Assembly (NCBI RefSeq): GCF_034479375.1 | Contig: NZ_CP140155.1 | Coordinates: forward strand, 3,386,501 to 3,450,500 | Source: Rhodopseudomonas palustris | GTDB taxonomy: Bacteria > Pseudomonadota > Alphaproteobacteria > Rhizobiales > Xanthobacteraceae | DNA: 64,000 nt | Reading direction: 5' to 3' | Part shown: positions 46,215 to 54,440 of the stretch, in pieces | How positions within the stretch are numbered: the first letter of the stretch is position 1 | How the letters are laid out: the number at the start of each line of letters is the position of its first letter | Notes under the pieces: model-generated | The model's input: only the letters and a program-made list of their open reading frames with translations | Told to the model about the DNA's origin: nothing | The model's database searches: none | Translations under genes and position numbers: made by a program

Positions 46215-46249
46215 GAGGTGGCCTCCTCGAAAGATCGGTGACGGTGCGT

Positions 46250-47467
46250 TCAGTCGCGCAGGCTCGCCGGCACCGCGCTCATCAGGCTGGCGGTGGCGAT
46301 ATTGGCGAGGATGCGGTCGTTGTTGATCATCAGCGGCGCCGACAGCACGTCGCGCAGATGCCGACCGATGGTGAAATCGCCGTCGTTGCGATAGCCGGAC
46401 AGGCCGCAGGCGCGCAGCGCGCTCATCACCGTCGCCACCGCGAGATCGGAGGCCTCGACCTTCAGCAGGTTGATCGCCGACTGGAATTCCAGCGAGCCGA
46501 GGCCGCGTTCGTCGTATTCGTGCGCCGCATAGGCGTCGAGATTGGCGGCGATCAGCGCGCGCAGCTTCAGCAGCGACATCTTCGCGCCGTTGTAGTGCGT
46601 AGCACCCGGCGGCATCTGGCCGCCCGCGCCGCGCGCCGCTTTGCGGATGAAGCCTTGCGCCCGCTCGACCGAGGCCGCCGCGATGCCGGCCCAGGCCGAC
46701 GACCACGACAGATGCGCGACCGGCGTCATGGTCTGCGCGTGAATGCGTTCATACGGCTCGGCGAACACCTGGGCGGCGAGGCCATTGGCCTTCAGTTCGA
46801 AGCCGGCGCTGCAGGTGCCGCGCATGCCGAGGGTTTCCCAGCCCAGCGTCGGCGTCAGCGTGTAGTCGTCCCTGGTGAACACCACCAGCACCTGATCCGA
46901 CGCAGCCGCCTCGGAGGCCCGCCGCGCGATCGTCATCACGCCGTCGGCTTCGGCGCCGTAGGAAATCACCGTGGCGTTGCGGACCAGCGATACGCCGGCG
47001 TCGGTCACCTCGATCGCCGCGGCGCTGGCGCGGATGTTGCCGCCGTTGTTGCCTTCGGTGGTCGACGACGCCAGCAGCATCTGTTCGGCGGCGATCCGTC
47101 GCATCAACTGCTCGTGCCAGTCGCCGCCGCGGCCGTGCCGCACCAGGCACGCAACCTTGGTTTGATGCATCGCGACGATCATCGCGGTGGAGGCGCAGGC
47201 GCGTCCCAGCGCGTAGCACATCTCGGTGACGTCGTGGATGGTCGCGCCCTCGCCGCCGAATTCGACCGGAATCTGCGCGCCCAGCAGGCCATGCGCCTTC
47301 GCCGCGTCGATCGCCGCGCGCGGAAACCGCGATTGTTTGTCGACGCTATCGGCATCGGCGGCCGCGATCGCGGCGACCTGTGCCACGCGCTGCGACAGCG
47401 GGACGGTTTCGCGCCGGAATGGAACGGTCGCGGCATTGCGGACGCTGTTGTCTGTGATGATCGCCAT
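46250..47467 (-). CDS. Acyl-CoA-dehydrogenase-like flavoprotein
   Basis: 405 residues, ACAD fold. N-terminal helical domain, middle beta domain around 130-250 (TEGNNGGNIRASAAAI, SYGAEADGVMTIARR) and C-terminal helical domain ending GDFTIGRHLRDVLSAPLMINNDRI. Where classical acyl-CoA dehydrogenases carry the catalytic glutamate (YEGT) this protein reads INND, so the usual alpha-proton base is absent there. It may act on a carrier-bound aminoacyl group or do flavin chemistry other than beta-oxidation. Start at 47467 by ATG after GAGGAGCG; operon with the ligase. Confidence 0.85.
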   Translation of the reverse strand: MAIITDNSVRNAATVPFRRETVPLSQRVAQVAAIAAADADSVDKQSRFPRAAIDAAKAHGLLGAQIPVEFGGEGATIHDVTEMCYALGRACASTAMIVAMHQTKVACLVRHGRGGDWHEQLMRRIAAEQMLLASSTTEGNNGGNIRASAAAIEVTDAGVSLVRNATVISYGAEADGVMTIARRASEAAASDQVLVVFTRDDYTLTPTLGWETLGMRGTCSAGFELKANGLAAQVFAEPYERIHAQTMTPVAHLSWSSAWAGIAAASVERAQGFIRKAARGAGGQMPPGATHYNGAKMSLLKLRALIAANLDAYAAHEYDERGLGSLEFQSAINLLKVEASDLAVATVMSALRACGLSGYRNDGDFTIGRHLRDVLSAPLMINNDRILANIATASLMSAVPASLRD

Positions 47468-47809
47468 GACGTCGGTCGCTCCTCGGGGCCTTGGACGGGC
47501 TCGATCGCGACGGCGCTGATGGTTCGCGCCTCTGTTGGTCGGCGATCGCGGCTGCAAGCTATGGGAGGGCGGCCGCGCCCGTCGAGAACTATCAAAGTGA
47601 ATCAATTTGGATTCGAATCCGACGGTTAATCCGGGATTGCACCAATAGGCGCAATTCTCCGGTTTCCCGTTAGCGTTAAAATTCGAATCGTCGCGGCCGG
47701 CAATCCGCCGCGATTGTTTCCGCTAATTTTCTGCGCTTACATCTCGAATGAAACACGATGCACCGCGACGACGCGCGGCGCCGACACCAACAACGATCAG
47801 GAGGTTGCG
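47468..47809. other. Divergent promoter region of the amino acid:carrier protein locus
   Basis: About 340 bases without a gene, between the ACAD/ligase operon (minus) and the carrier/cupin pair (plus). It contains a 12-base perfect palindrome GGATTCGAATCC (47609-47620) and a related AATTCGAATCG (about 47680-47690), with AT-rich stretches. A shared operator for both directions is possible. Confidence 0.45.
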
Positions 47810-48079
47810 ATGCAGGGCACGGACGCCACGGTTCAGAACAGGATCCTCGCGCTGGTCGAGTCGATCCTCGCGCAGAATGCGATGCCCGGCGGCGTGAAGC
47901 CCGATACGCGCCTCGCCGACGCCGGCCTCACCTCGATGGAAATGGTGAACCTGATGCTCGGCGTCGAAGCCCTGTTCGACATGACGCTGCCGCAGTCGGA
48001 TATCACGCCCGAGAATTTCACATCGGTCGAGACCATCGAGCGCCTCGTGCTTTCGCGTCTGCAGATGCAGGCGGCCTGA
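47810..48079 (+). CDS. Carrier protein, probable acceptor of the amino acid:[carrier protein] ligase
   Basis: 89 residues. The pantetheine attachment site is Ser42 in DAGLTSMEMVNLML; helix 1 (VQNRILALVESILAQNA) and the acidic loop (MTLPQSDITPENF) complete a four-helix carrier fold. A strong GGAGG site precedes the ATG at 47810. It is divergent from the ligase/ACAD operon and followed by the cupin gene; this arrangement is like loci with aa:CP ligases in Bradyrhizobium. No NRPS condensation or thioesterase gene is present to take the amino acid on. Confidence 0.88.
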   Translation: MQGTDATVQNRILALVESILAQNAMPGGVKPDTRLADAGLTSMEMVNLMLGVEALFDMTLPQSDITPENFTSVETIERLVLSRLQMQAA

Positions 48080-48147
48080 TCGCGCCGGCGCCGGATGCAG
48101 ATCGATCAGCACAGTCAACGTAGCACATCCCACCAGGAGTCGACCCG

Positions 48148-48603
48148 ATGTCCACGAACCTGATCCTCACCTCCAAGACCGATGTCGAACTGAAGCCGGC
48201 TCCGATCGAGCCGTCCTGGATCATCGAGGGCAATCCGACCGCGACCAACGCGACGCTGTCGCGCAGCGCCGACGGCATGGCCTCGACGATCATCTGGCAG
48301 TGCACCGAAGGCAGGTTCGACTGGCACTACGACATCGACGAGACCATCTGCATTCTCGAAGGCTCGGTGGTGATCGAAAGCGAAGGCATGCCGGCGACCC
48401 GCTACGGGCCGGGCGACGTGATCTTCTTCAAGGACGGCGCCAGCGCGCGCTGGCACGTCGAGGGCCACGTCCGCAAAATCGCGTTCTGCCGCCGAACCCA
48501 GCCGAAGCTGGTCGGATTAGCGGTCCGCGCATTCGCCAAGCTGCGCTCGCTGCTGCTGCCGTCGAGCCAGCGCCCGGTGCAGTCGCTACTCGGCGCCAAC
48601 TAA
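48148..48603 (+). CDS. Cupin-domain protein
   Basis: 151 residues, single conserved beta-barrel. Cupin motif 1 is WHYDIDETICILEGSVVIE and motif 2 is GPGDVIFFKDGASARWHVEG; the two His/Glu positions of motif 1 and His of motif 2 are mostly retained. It resembles DUF861-type (ethanolamine/ureidoglycolate-related) cupins. It follows the carrier-protein gene by 68 bases with a GGAG site. The role may be isomerase, sensor or dioxygenase; nothing decides. Confidence 0.8.
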   Translation: MSTNLILTSKTDVELKPAPIEPSWIIEGNPTATNATLSRSADGMASTIIWQCTEGRFDWHYDIDETICILEGSVVIESEGMPATRYGPGDVIFFKDGASARWHVEGHVRKIAFCRRTQPKLVGLAVRAFAKLRSLLLPSSQRPVQSLLGAN

Positions 48604-49082
48604 GCGTTTCATCTATTGCTTGAAGCCATAGGGCCGTTGCCAGTTCACTGACTCCTCATGCTGAGAGTCTGGCCGAACAATGCAGCCAATGAAGTCAGGC
48701 AATCTTGCTTCAACGTCATGCCCGGCCTTGTGCCGGGCATCCACGTCCTGCAGCGGAAGCCGCAAAGATAGGCGTGGATGGCCGGGACAAGCCCGGCCAT
48801 GACGGAGTGAATTGCGAATTGAACAACGTGCAAGCGGCACCTTCGCAGGCTGAGGATACGCATCGACGACGGGCGGGCGCAGATGATGCGGCCCGCTCTG
48901 GTCGTAGCTGCGAGGATCAGCAAGCCGCCGCCGCCGCGCGCGATCAGCACGCTATCGCACCGATGGTCGCCGCCGGCCGGTCCGCGGCCGGGCGCGACTG
49001 GGATTGATTTGCCGCAAAGCCCGGCGCTGCCCTTTCTGACATTCTACTATGCGAAAGTCGTATTGGGGAACAGCGGGCAGCG
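48604..49082. other. Intergenic gap with palindromic repeat, between cupin and DUF2478 genes
   Basis: About 480 bases with no supportable gene. It contains the family 1 repeat copy C (48714-48804); the remainder shows no NifA site, sigma-54 or FixK box upstream of the DUF2478 gene. Confidence 0.45.
48714..48804. repeat. Interspersed palindromic repeat, family 1, copy C
   Basis: CGTCATGCCCGGCCTTGTGCC...GGATGGCCGGGACAAGCCC...CATGACG. Same layout as at 15929, 23759 and 53781, with different intervening bases. Confidence 0.87.
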
Positions 49083-49667
49083 ATGGGGTTCACTCTCGGC
49101 AGGACTGGCAGGCCGTCGATTCTCGCGGTCGTGTATTCGGATGGCGCGGCTGCCTGCCGCATGATCTCGGACCTCGGCTATCGGCTGCGGAGCGCGGGCG
49201 TCGCCGTCGCCGGGATCGTCCCGTATCACGCGACGCGCGACAGCGTCCCGCGCTGCGACATGGAGGTCGAGGAACTGGCCTCGCGGATCATCCTGCAACT
49301 CGCCGAAGACCAGACGCCGCAATCGAGCGGTTGCCGGGTCGATCCGCTGGCGATCCAGGACGCCGCCGCGCTGATATCGGCCGCGTTTCAGAAGTGCCCG
49401 GAACTGCTGATCGTCAACAAGTTCGGCCAGCTCGAGGCCGACGGCGGCGGGCTCGGCGACGCGATCACCGAGGCGGTCGAACTCGGCATCCCGGTGCTGG
49501 TCGGCGTGCCGGAGCGCCGGCTCGAGCGCTGGCGGGAATTCACCAACGGGCTCGCCGAAGAGGCGATGATCGACTCGCCGCGGGTGCAGCAATGGCTGGC
49601 GCGGCGCGGCTTAGCGTCCCAGCGCAGCCGCATCGGCGCGCCGCTGGCCCTCAACTCGGCCGCCTGA
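49083..49667 (+). CDS. DUF2478 protein next to the nif/fix region
   Basis: 194 residues; the N-terminus (RTGRPSILAVVYSDGAAACRMISDLGYRLRSAGVAVAGIVPY) fits the DUF2478 pattern, a P-loop-like alpha/beta fold with no clear Walker A. The family is often found near molybdenum transport or nitrogenase genes, so a nitrogen-fixation or molybdenum link is inferred, not shown. Convergent with fixX; two repeats separate them. No sigma-54 or NifA site was found upstream. Confidence 0.75.
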   Translation: MGFTLGRTGRPSILAVVYSDGAAACRMISDLGYRLRSAGVAVAGIVPYHATRDSVPRCDMEVEELASRIILQLAEDQTPQSSGCRVDPLAIQDAAALISAAFQKCPELLIVNKFGQLEADGGGLGDAITEAVELGIPVLVGVPERRLERWREFTNGLAEEAMIDSPRVQQWLARRGLASQRSRIGAPLALNSAA

Positions 49668-49705
49668 TTGATTGAAGCGATATGGCCCCTGCCACATGGG
49701 ATGAC

Positions 49706-49813
49706 TCCTCATCCTGAGGAGCCCGGCGAAGCCGGGCGTCTCGAAGGATGATGCCAAGGTGCCTTGCGGCGCATGGTTCGAGACGGCGCTGCGCGCCTCC
49801 TCACCATGAGGCT
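49706..49813. repeat. Interspersed repeat, family 3, copy B
   Basis: CTCATCCTGAGGAGCCCGGC...GTCTCGAAGGATGATGCC, then GCATGGTTCGAGACGGCGC...CTCACCATGAGGCTG. Related to the copy at 39738; downstream of the DUF2478 gene. Confidence 0.75.
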
Positions 49814-49885
49814 GTGCTGTGGTGAGCTGCTCGGAATGCCCGTGCTGATTCCATCGGAAACAGAACGGCTCTCACGGGAAAGAAA

Positions 49886-49917
49886 CGTCGATGGCCGGGA
49901 CGAGCCCGGCCATGACG
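49886..49917. repeat. Interspersed palindromic repeat, family 1, half copy D
   Basis: CGTCGATGGCCGGGACGAGCCCGGCCATGACG: the right-hand arm alone, eleven bases before the stop side of fixX. It forms a stable hairpin and may terminate the fix operon transcript. Confidence 0.75.
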
Positions 49918-49927
49918 GAATGAAGGA

Positions 49928-50224
49928 TCAGCCGAACTTGAACAGCACGCCGTAGCCGCCGCGCGGGTAGTTCCATTCGATGTCGCCGTTGCCTTCGGCG
50001 ATCACCCGGCAGGTGCCGCATTCGACGCAGCCGTCGGGCGTTACCTCGACCTGGCCGTTGGTGTTCAGCTCGTAGCAATGCGCCGGACACACCTTGATCA
50101 GCGCCAGCAATTCCGCCGACGGCTTGGTGTGCGGCTTCACCTTGATGTGAGCGTTGCCGACGTCGACCAGATAGCGGTTCTGGAACAGCTTGTCTTCGAC
50201 TCGGATCGGGGCTTCCACCGTCAT
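49928..50224 (-). CDS. fixX: FixX ferredoxin-like protein
   Basis: 98 residues. Cysteines CPAHC and CVECGTCR bind Fe-S (one [4Fe-4S]); the rest is the FixX N-terminal region ([14 protein letters not shown]). Fourth member of the FixABCX flavin-based electron bifurcating complex, which transfers electrons from NADH to ferredoxin/flavodoxin and quinone for nitrogenase. GGAGAGCGAG precedes the ATG. Last gene of the operon; a hairpin follows. Confidence 0.95.
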   Translation of the reverse strand: MTVEAPIRVEDKLFQNRYLVDVGNAHIKVKPHTKPSAELLALIKVCPAHCYELNTNGQVEVTPDGCVECGTCRVIAEGNGDIEWNYPRGGYGVLFKFG

Positions 50225-50263
50225 TGTCTCGCTCTCCGCGTTTGAGTTCGTCGCTGTCGTCGA

Positions 50264-51571
50264 CTATCGCCACGCCCGCGCGAAGCGGAAGGCGTCGCCG
50301 AACAGGCCGGTCCAGGATCGTGCCGACACGAACGACTTGATGGTGACCTTCTCCTTGTCGACCTTGGGCGTGCCGTCGACCCGCACGAAGTTCTGCAGCG
50401 CCTTGTTGATGAGCTGCGGATAGGTCAGGAAGAAGTTCTGCGACTGGATGTGCAGCAGATCCGGCATATCCTTGTACTTCTTCAGATCCTTGATGACGAA
50501 GCTGTCGTCCAGCATCTTCTTGTAGAGCGCGAGATTTTCCTTGGTCATCGGATCCTTGCGCGACTTGACCTGGAAGATCGCCTCGCCGGCGATCCGGCCG
50601 GAGGTCATCGCCAGATTGGAGCCCTCGCGATGCAGCGCGTTGTTGAGCTGCGCCGCGTCGCCGACCACCACCCAGCCGTCGCCATAGAGCTGCGGGATCG
50701 CCTTGTAGCCGCCCTCGGGAATGAGGTGGCCGGCATATTCCTTGACCTCGGAGCCTTCGATCAGCGGCGCGATCGAGGGATGCTTCTTGAAGCGTTCGAG
50801 CAGATCGTAGGGCGTCTCGCCGGTCTTCTGGAAATCCGCCACCAGGCAGCCGATGCCGACCGAAACCGATTCCTTGTTGGCGTAGACGAAGCCCATCCCG
50901 GTCATGCCGCGGGAGATCGTGCCCGCCGCCTCGATCACCACGCCCTCGTCGCCCTTCAGATTGAATCGCGCCTCAATGGTCTCGCGCGGCAGGAAGTGCA
51001 TTTCCTTCACGGCGAGCGCGACGTTGTCCGGCGCCGGCCGGTCGCGTAGCTCCGCCTTGGTGCCGAGCAGGCCGTTGACGCCCTCCGCCAGCACGACGAC
51101 GTCGGCATGGACCTCGCCGCCCTCGCGGTCGGTGATCACGCCGATCACCTTGCCGTAGGCGTCCTTGACCAGTTCCTTGACGGTGGTCTCGCACAGCACG
51201 ATGGCGCCGGCTTCCTGCGCCTGGCCGGAGAACCATTTGTCGAACTGCGCGCGGATGATGGTGTAGCGGTTCGGCTTCTCTTCGTTGAAGTCGTCCGAGC
51301 GATAATGCAGCCCGGTATGCGAGCGCTCGTCCATCATCCAGAACCGCTGCTCGACCAGATGACGCTCGAGCGGCGCATCCTCGCGGAAGTTCGGCACCAG
51401 CTTCTCCAGCATGTCGGCGTAGAGAATCGCGCCCTGGACGTTTTTCGAGCCGGGATATTCACCGCGCTCGATCTGCAGCACCTTCATGCCGCGTTTGGCC
51501 ATCGTCAGCGCGGCGGCGTTTCCGGCCATGCCGGCGCCGACCACGATCGCGTCGAAACGTTCCTCGATCAT
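50264..51571 (-). CDS. fixC: FixC electron-transfer flavoprotein:quinone oxidoreductase-like
   Basis: 435 residues. FAD-binding motif [22 protein letters not shown] at about 8-29; later [14 protein letters not shown] and [23 protein letters not shown]. It is the flavoprotein that passes electrons to quinone within FixABCX. Between fixB (12 bases upstream) and fixX (39 bases downstream), so within one operon. Confidence 0.96.
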   Translation of the reverse strand: MIEERFDAIVVGAGMAGNAAALTMAKRGMKVLQIERGEYPGSKNVQGAILYADMLEKLVPNFREDAPLERHLVEQRFWMMDERSHTGLHYRSDDFNEEKPNRYTIIRAQFDKWFSGQAQEAGAIVLCETTVKELVKDAYGKVIGVITDREGGEVHADVVVLAEGVNGLLGTKAELRDRPAPDNVALAVKEMHFLPRETIEARFNLKGDEGVVIEAAGTISRGMTGMGFVYANKESVSVGIGCLVADFQKTGETPYDLLERFKKHPSIAPLIEGSEVKEYAGHLIPEGGYKAIPQLYGDGWVVVGDAAQLNNALHREGSNLAMTSGRIAGEAIFQVKSRKDPMTKENLALYKKMLDDSFVIKDLKKYKDMPDLLHIQSQNFFLTYPQLINKALQNFVRVDGTPKVDKEKVTIKSFVSARSWTGLFGDAFRFARAWR

Positions 51572-51583
51572 GGCGAACTCCTG

Positions 51584-52687
51584 TTAGCTTGCGATGCGAT
51601 CGCGGGTGTGCGGCGACAGCCGCTTGCGGAATGCTTCGGTCAGCGCCGGCAACAGCCGGATCGCGTCGGTGACGATCGCCAGATGCGCGAAGTCGAAGAT
51701 CGGCGCGTTCTTGTCGGTGTTGATGGCGACGATCAGGTCGGCGCCGTCGACGCCGACGCGATGCTGGATCGCGCCGGAAATGCCCGCCGCGATGTAGAGC
51801 TTCGGCCGGATGGTCTTGCCGGTCTGGCCGATCTGGCGGTCGGCCGAGACCCAGCCCTTCTGCACCAGCGGCCGCGAGCAGCCATACTCGGCGCCGAGCA
51901 CGCCGGCGAGTTGGCGCACCAGCTGGAAGTTCTCCATCGAGTTGAGGCCCATGCCGCCGGCGACGACGATGTCGGCGTAGGCCAGGTTCGAGGTCGCCTT
52001 GTCGCGATCCGGCACGAACGCCAGGATCTTGGTGACGATGTCGTCCTCGACCATGCCGAGCGGGAATTCGATGATGCGGCCGACCGGCTTCTCGACGCGC
52101 TCCGGCATCTCCATCACGCGCGGCCGAACGGTCGCCATCTGCGGCCGGAAGTTCAGCGTGTAGATCGTGCACAGCAGCGAACCGCCGAAGGTCGGCCGGG
52201 TCGCGGCGAGCGAATTGTCGGCGTCGACCTCGAGCTCGGTGCAGTCGGCGGTGAGGCCGGTCAGCAGCGTGGTGGCGACGGCGCCGGCGAGGTCGCGGCC
52301 GAGCGTAGTGGCGCCGAGCAGCAGGATCTCGGGCTTGTAGGTGTTGACCAGATCGGTCAGCGCCTTGGTGTAGGACTCGTTGCGATAGTCGGTGAGCACG
52401 TCGTCGGCGACGATGTAGGCGAGATCGGCGCCGTAGCAGAACGCCTCCGCGGCCGCCGCGCTGGTCGCCTCGCCGGCCGGGCCGATCACCACCGCGGCGA
52501 GTTCGACGCCGAGCTTGTCGGCGAGACGGCGGCCGGAGCCCATCAGCTCCCAGGACACCGGATGGACGTGGCCGCGCTCCTGCTCGACGAACACCCAGAC
52601 GTGCTTGTACTGCTTGAAATGTTCGGACAGCTCTTTCTTGGCGTTGGCGCGTCCGGCGGGCGGGGCAGGCTTTGCTGGCTGGCTCAT
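51584..52687 (-). CDS. fixB: FixB electron-transfer flavoprotein alpha-like subunit
   Basis: 367 residues. An N-terminal ETF alpha domain with a long FAD-free region, and a C-terminal FAD domain showing [37 protein letters not shown], the ETF-alpha FAD signature. FixA (24 bases upstream) is its partner; together they carry the bifurcating FAD. Confidence 0.96.
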   Translation of the reverse strand: MSQPAKPAPPAGRANAKKELSEHFKQYKHVWVFVEQERGHVHPVSWELMGSGRRLADKLGVELAAVVIGPAGEATSAAAAEAFCYGADLAYIVADDVLTDYRNESYTKALTDLVNTYKPEILLLGATTLGRDLAGAVATTLLTGLTADCTELEVDADNSLAATRPTFGGSLLCTIYTLNFRPQMATVRPRVMEMPERVEKPVGRIIEFPLGMVEDDIVTKILAFVPDRDKATSNLAYADIVVAGGMGLNSMENFQLVRQLAGVLGAEYGCSRPLVQKGWVSADRQIGQTGKTIRPKLYIAAGISGAIQHRVGVDGADLIVAINTDKNAPIFDFAHLAIVTDAIRLLPALTEAFRKRLSPHTRDRIAS

Positions 52688-52711
52688 GAGACTGCTTTCA
52701 AATGGGTGTTG

Positions 52712-53557
52712 TCAAAATCCACGCGCGAGCTCGAACATGTCGGCTTCGAGTTTCGGCCGGAGCTTGAAGATCTCGTCGATCAGCGCCTCCGCGGGCGGCC
52801 GGCCGGCCGGCTCCACCACCACGGCCTTCTCGGAACGCGCGGTCGGCGCGAACACGCGCTTGACCACGGTCGGCGAACCGCGCAGGCCGCATTTGGAGAT
52901 GTCCTCGACGCCGGCGTCCTGGGCGCTCCACTTCACCACCTCGGCGCGCGCCGCGGTCAGCGCGTTCAGCATGGTGCCGCGACGCACCTCGTTGGTGCCT
53001 TCCAGCATGGTGATCAGGCAGGGCAGCCGGCTGCGCAGCACCTGGACGCCACCCTCGGAGCGGCGCTCGACCTCGATGCTGCGGCCGGCGAGATCCAGCG
53101 ACGCCACCTTGGAGACGTAAGTGAGCTGCAGGAAGTCGAGCCGCTTGCAGATCCCGGGGCCGACCTGCGCGGTATCGCCGTCGATGGTCTGCTTGCCGGT
53201 GAACACGATGTCGGGCTCGCCATAGGTGGCGCCGATCTTGCGGATCGCGGAAGCGAGCGCGTAGCTGGTCGCCAGCGTATCGGCGCCGGCGAAGAAACGA
53301 TCGGTCAGCAGCACCGCGCGATCGGCGCCGAAGGTCAGCGCCTTGCGCAAGGAATCCTCGGCCGACGGCGGCCCCATCGTCAGCACCGTGACCTCGCCGC
53401 CGAATTTGTCGCGCAGCCGCAGCGCCTCTTCGAGCGCGAACAGATCATACGGGTTGATGATCGTCGGCACGCCCTGGCGCATGATCGTATTGGTGACCGG
53501 ATGGACGCGGATCTGCGCCGAGTCCGGGACCTGCTTGATACAGACGACGATATGCAT
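52712..53557 (-). CDS. fixA: FixA electron-transfer flavoprotein beta-like subunit
   Basis: 281 residues, ETF-beta fold. Starts MHIVVCIKQVPDSAQIRV and has the family VLTMGPPSAEDSLRKALTFGADRAVLLTD segment. The start at 53557 was chosen because it gives the conserved CIKQVPD N-terminus; the 57-residue upstream extension overlaps the promoter. First gene of fixABCX, with a sigma-54 promoter at 53610 and a NifA site at 53730. Confidence 0.96.
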   Translation of the reverse strand: MHIVVCIKQVPDSAQIRVHPVTNTIMRQGVPTIINPYDLFALEEALRLRDKFGGEVTVLTMGPPSAEDSLRKALTFGADRAVLLTDRFFAGADTLATSYALASAIRKIGATYGEPDIVFTGKQTIDGDTAQVGPGICKRLDFLQLTYVSKVASLDLAGRSIEVERRSEGGVQVLRSRLPCLITMLEGTNEVRRGTMLNALTAARAEVVKWSAQDAGVEDISKCGLRGSPTVVKRVFAPTARSEKAVVVEPAGRPPAEALIDEIFKLRPKLEADMFELARGF

Positions 53558-53609
53558 GGTGAGCTCCGCGCTTGCTGACACGACGACATCAGCCTGACAC
53601 AGGGACATC

Positions 53610-53625
53610 AGCAAGCCTCGTACCA
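53610..53625 (-). promoter_or_regulatory. Sigma-54 promoter of fixABCX
   Basis: Minus-strand TGGTACG-AGGC-TTGCT matches TGGCACG-N4-TTGCW with one substitution in the -24 element and the required GG-N10-GC spacing. It lies about 53 bases before the fixA ATG and 105-120 bases downstream of the NifA site. Confidence 0.8.
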
Positions 53626-53714
53626 ACTTTTCCGCCGGCGAAATTCGACCGATAAAGCAACGGTTTGCGCCGGACCGGCGAACGCCTTGGAATGGTTCTC
53701 GATGAACGCGACCC

Positions 53715-53733
53715 GACAAGTGTGACACTTGTC
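53715..53733. promoter_or_regulatory. 19-base perfect inverted repeat overlapping the fixA NifA site
   Basis: GACAAGTGT-G-ACACTTGTC, palindromic over 19 bases. Its right end overlaps the first TGT of the NifA element (53730-53745). It matches no consensus I know (not FixK, NtrC or NifA), so a separate regulator could bind here. Confidence 0.55.
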
Positions 53734-53745
53734 AGGAAGGCGACA
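53730..53745. promoter_or_regulatory. NifA upstream activator site of fixA
   Basis: TGT-CAGGAAGGCG-ACA, the TGT-N10-ACA NifA consensus, 173 bases upstream of the fixA ATG. The core CAGG-N3-GCG recurs in the site before iscA. Confidence 0.82.
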
Positions 53746-53780
53746 GCGCTTTCGATAAGGACGCCCGGAATATCCAGCCC

Positions 53781-53867
53781 CGTCATGGCCGGGCTCGTCC
53801 CGGCCATCCACGTCAGCGCACGACAGCACCAAGAACGTGGATGGCCGGCACAAGGCCGGCCATGACG
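53781..53867. repeat. Interspersed palindromic repeat, family 1, copy E
   Basis: CGTCATGGCCGGGCTCGTCC...GTGGATGGCCGGCACAAGG...CATGACG. It separates the nifW end from the fixA upstream region, so it may end the nifUSVW transcript before fixA. Confidence 0.87.
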
Positions 53868-53908
53868 GAAGGATGCGTACGATCTTTGGTGAAAAAACTT
53901 GCTGGCGG

Positions 53909-54280
53909 CTATTTCAAATCGTCGAGCGAGACGAAGGCCGGCCGACGCGGCGATTTCGGCGCCACTGCGTCCTTGAGCACCTTGAAGACGCGCTGATCGA
54001 GCGGCGACGATGCGACGAAGTCGGCGTAAGCGCGCTCCAGCACCGCCTTGCAGCGCGCGGTCGCTTCCGGCACCGGCAGGCCGTCGAGATCCTCGCCGGC
54101 GAGATACTGGCCCATCCGCTTCAGGATATGCAGCCGCGCCACATTGACGACGCTCGGATCGTAGGCGACGTCGAGCAGCTGGAAGAACTCCTCCGCCGAG
54201 GCAGCGCGCTGCAACTGTCCGATGATCTCGGCCGGCGCTTGGGGGTCGCTGTGTTGGGAAGTGGCCTGGGTCGCGCTCAT
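53909..54280 (-). CDS. nifW: NifW nitrogenase-stabilising protein
   Basis: 123 residues. SAEEFFQLLDVAYDPSVVNVARLHILKRM and DQRVFKVLKDAV are the NifW signature. It protects or stabilises the MoFe protein against oxygen. AAGGAGAATGAC precedes the ATG at 54280. Downstream of nifV, across a repeat-bearing gap of 160 bases; no own sigma-54 site was seen. Confidence 0.9.
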   Translation of the reverse strand: MSATQATSQHSDPQAPAEIIGQLQRAASAEEFFQLLDVAYDPSVVNVARLHILKRMGQYLAGEDLDGLPVPEATARCKAVLERAYADFVASSPLDQRVFKVLKDAVAPKSPRRPAFVSLDDLK

Positions 54281-54323
54281 GTCATTCTCCTTCGGATGTG
54301 GCTTGCGGTGAAGCCCTCAGCTC

Positions 54324-54414
54324 CGTCGTTGCGAGGAGGCGAAGCCGACGAAGCAATCCAGCGCCATGCACCGAGCCTCTGGATTGCTTCGTCGCTGCGC
54401 TTTTCGCAATGACG
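54324..54414. repeat. Interspersed palindromic repeat, family 5
   Basis: CGTCGTTGCGAGGAGGCGAAGCC...GAAGCAATCCAG pairs with CTGGATTGCTTCGTCGCTGCG...CGCAATGACG. It fills the nifV-nifW gap. A single copy in this window. Confidence 0.75.
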
Positions 54415-54440
54415 AAGGACCTCATCGCCAATCTGGTCAC

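Noticed and set aside
48883..49164. 93-residue frame upstream of the DUF2478 gene
   Set aside because: No ribosome site or family resemblance, and it runs into the DUF2478 start in another frame.
53656..53675. Second sigma-54-like sequence before fixA (GGCGCAAACCGTTGC on the minus strand)
   Set aside because: GG-to-GC spacing is 11 rather than the strict 10; the site at 53610 fits better.
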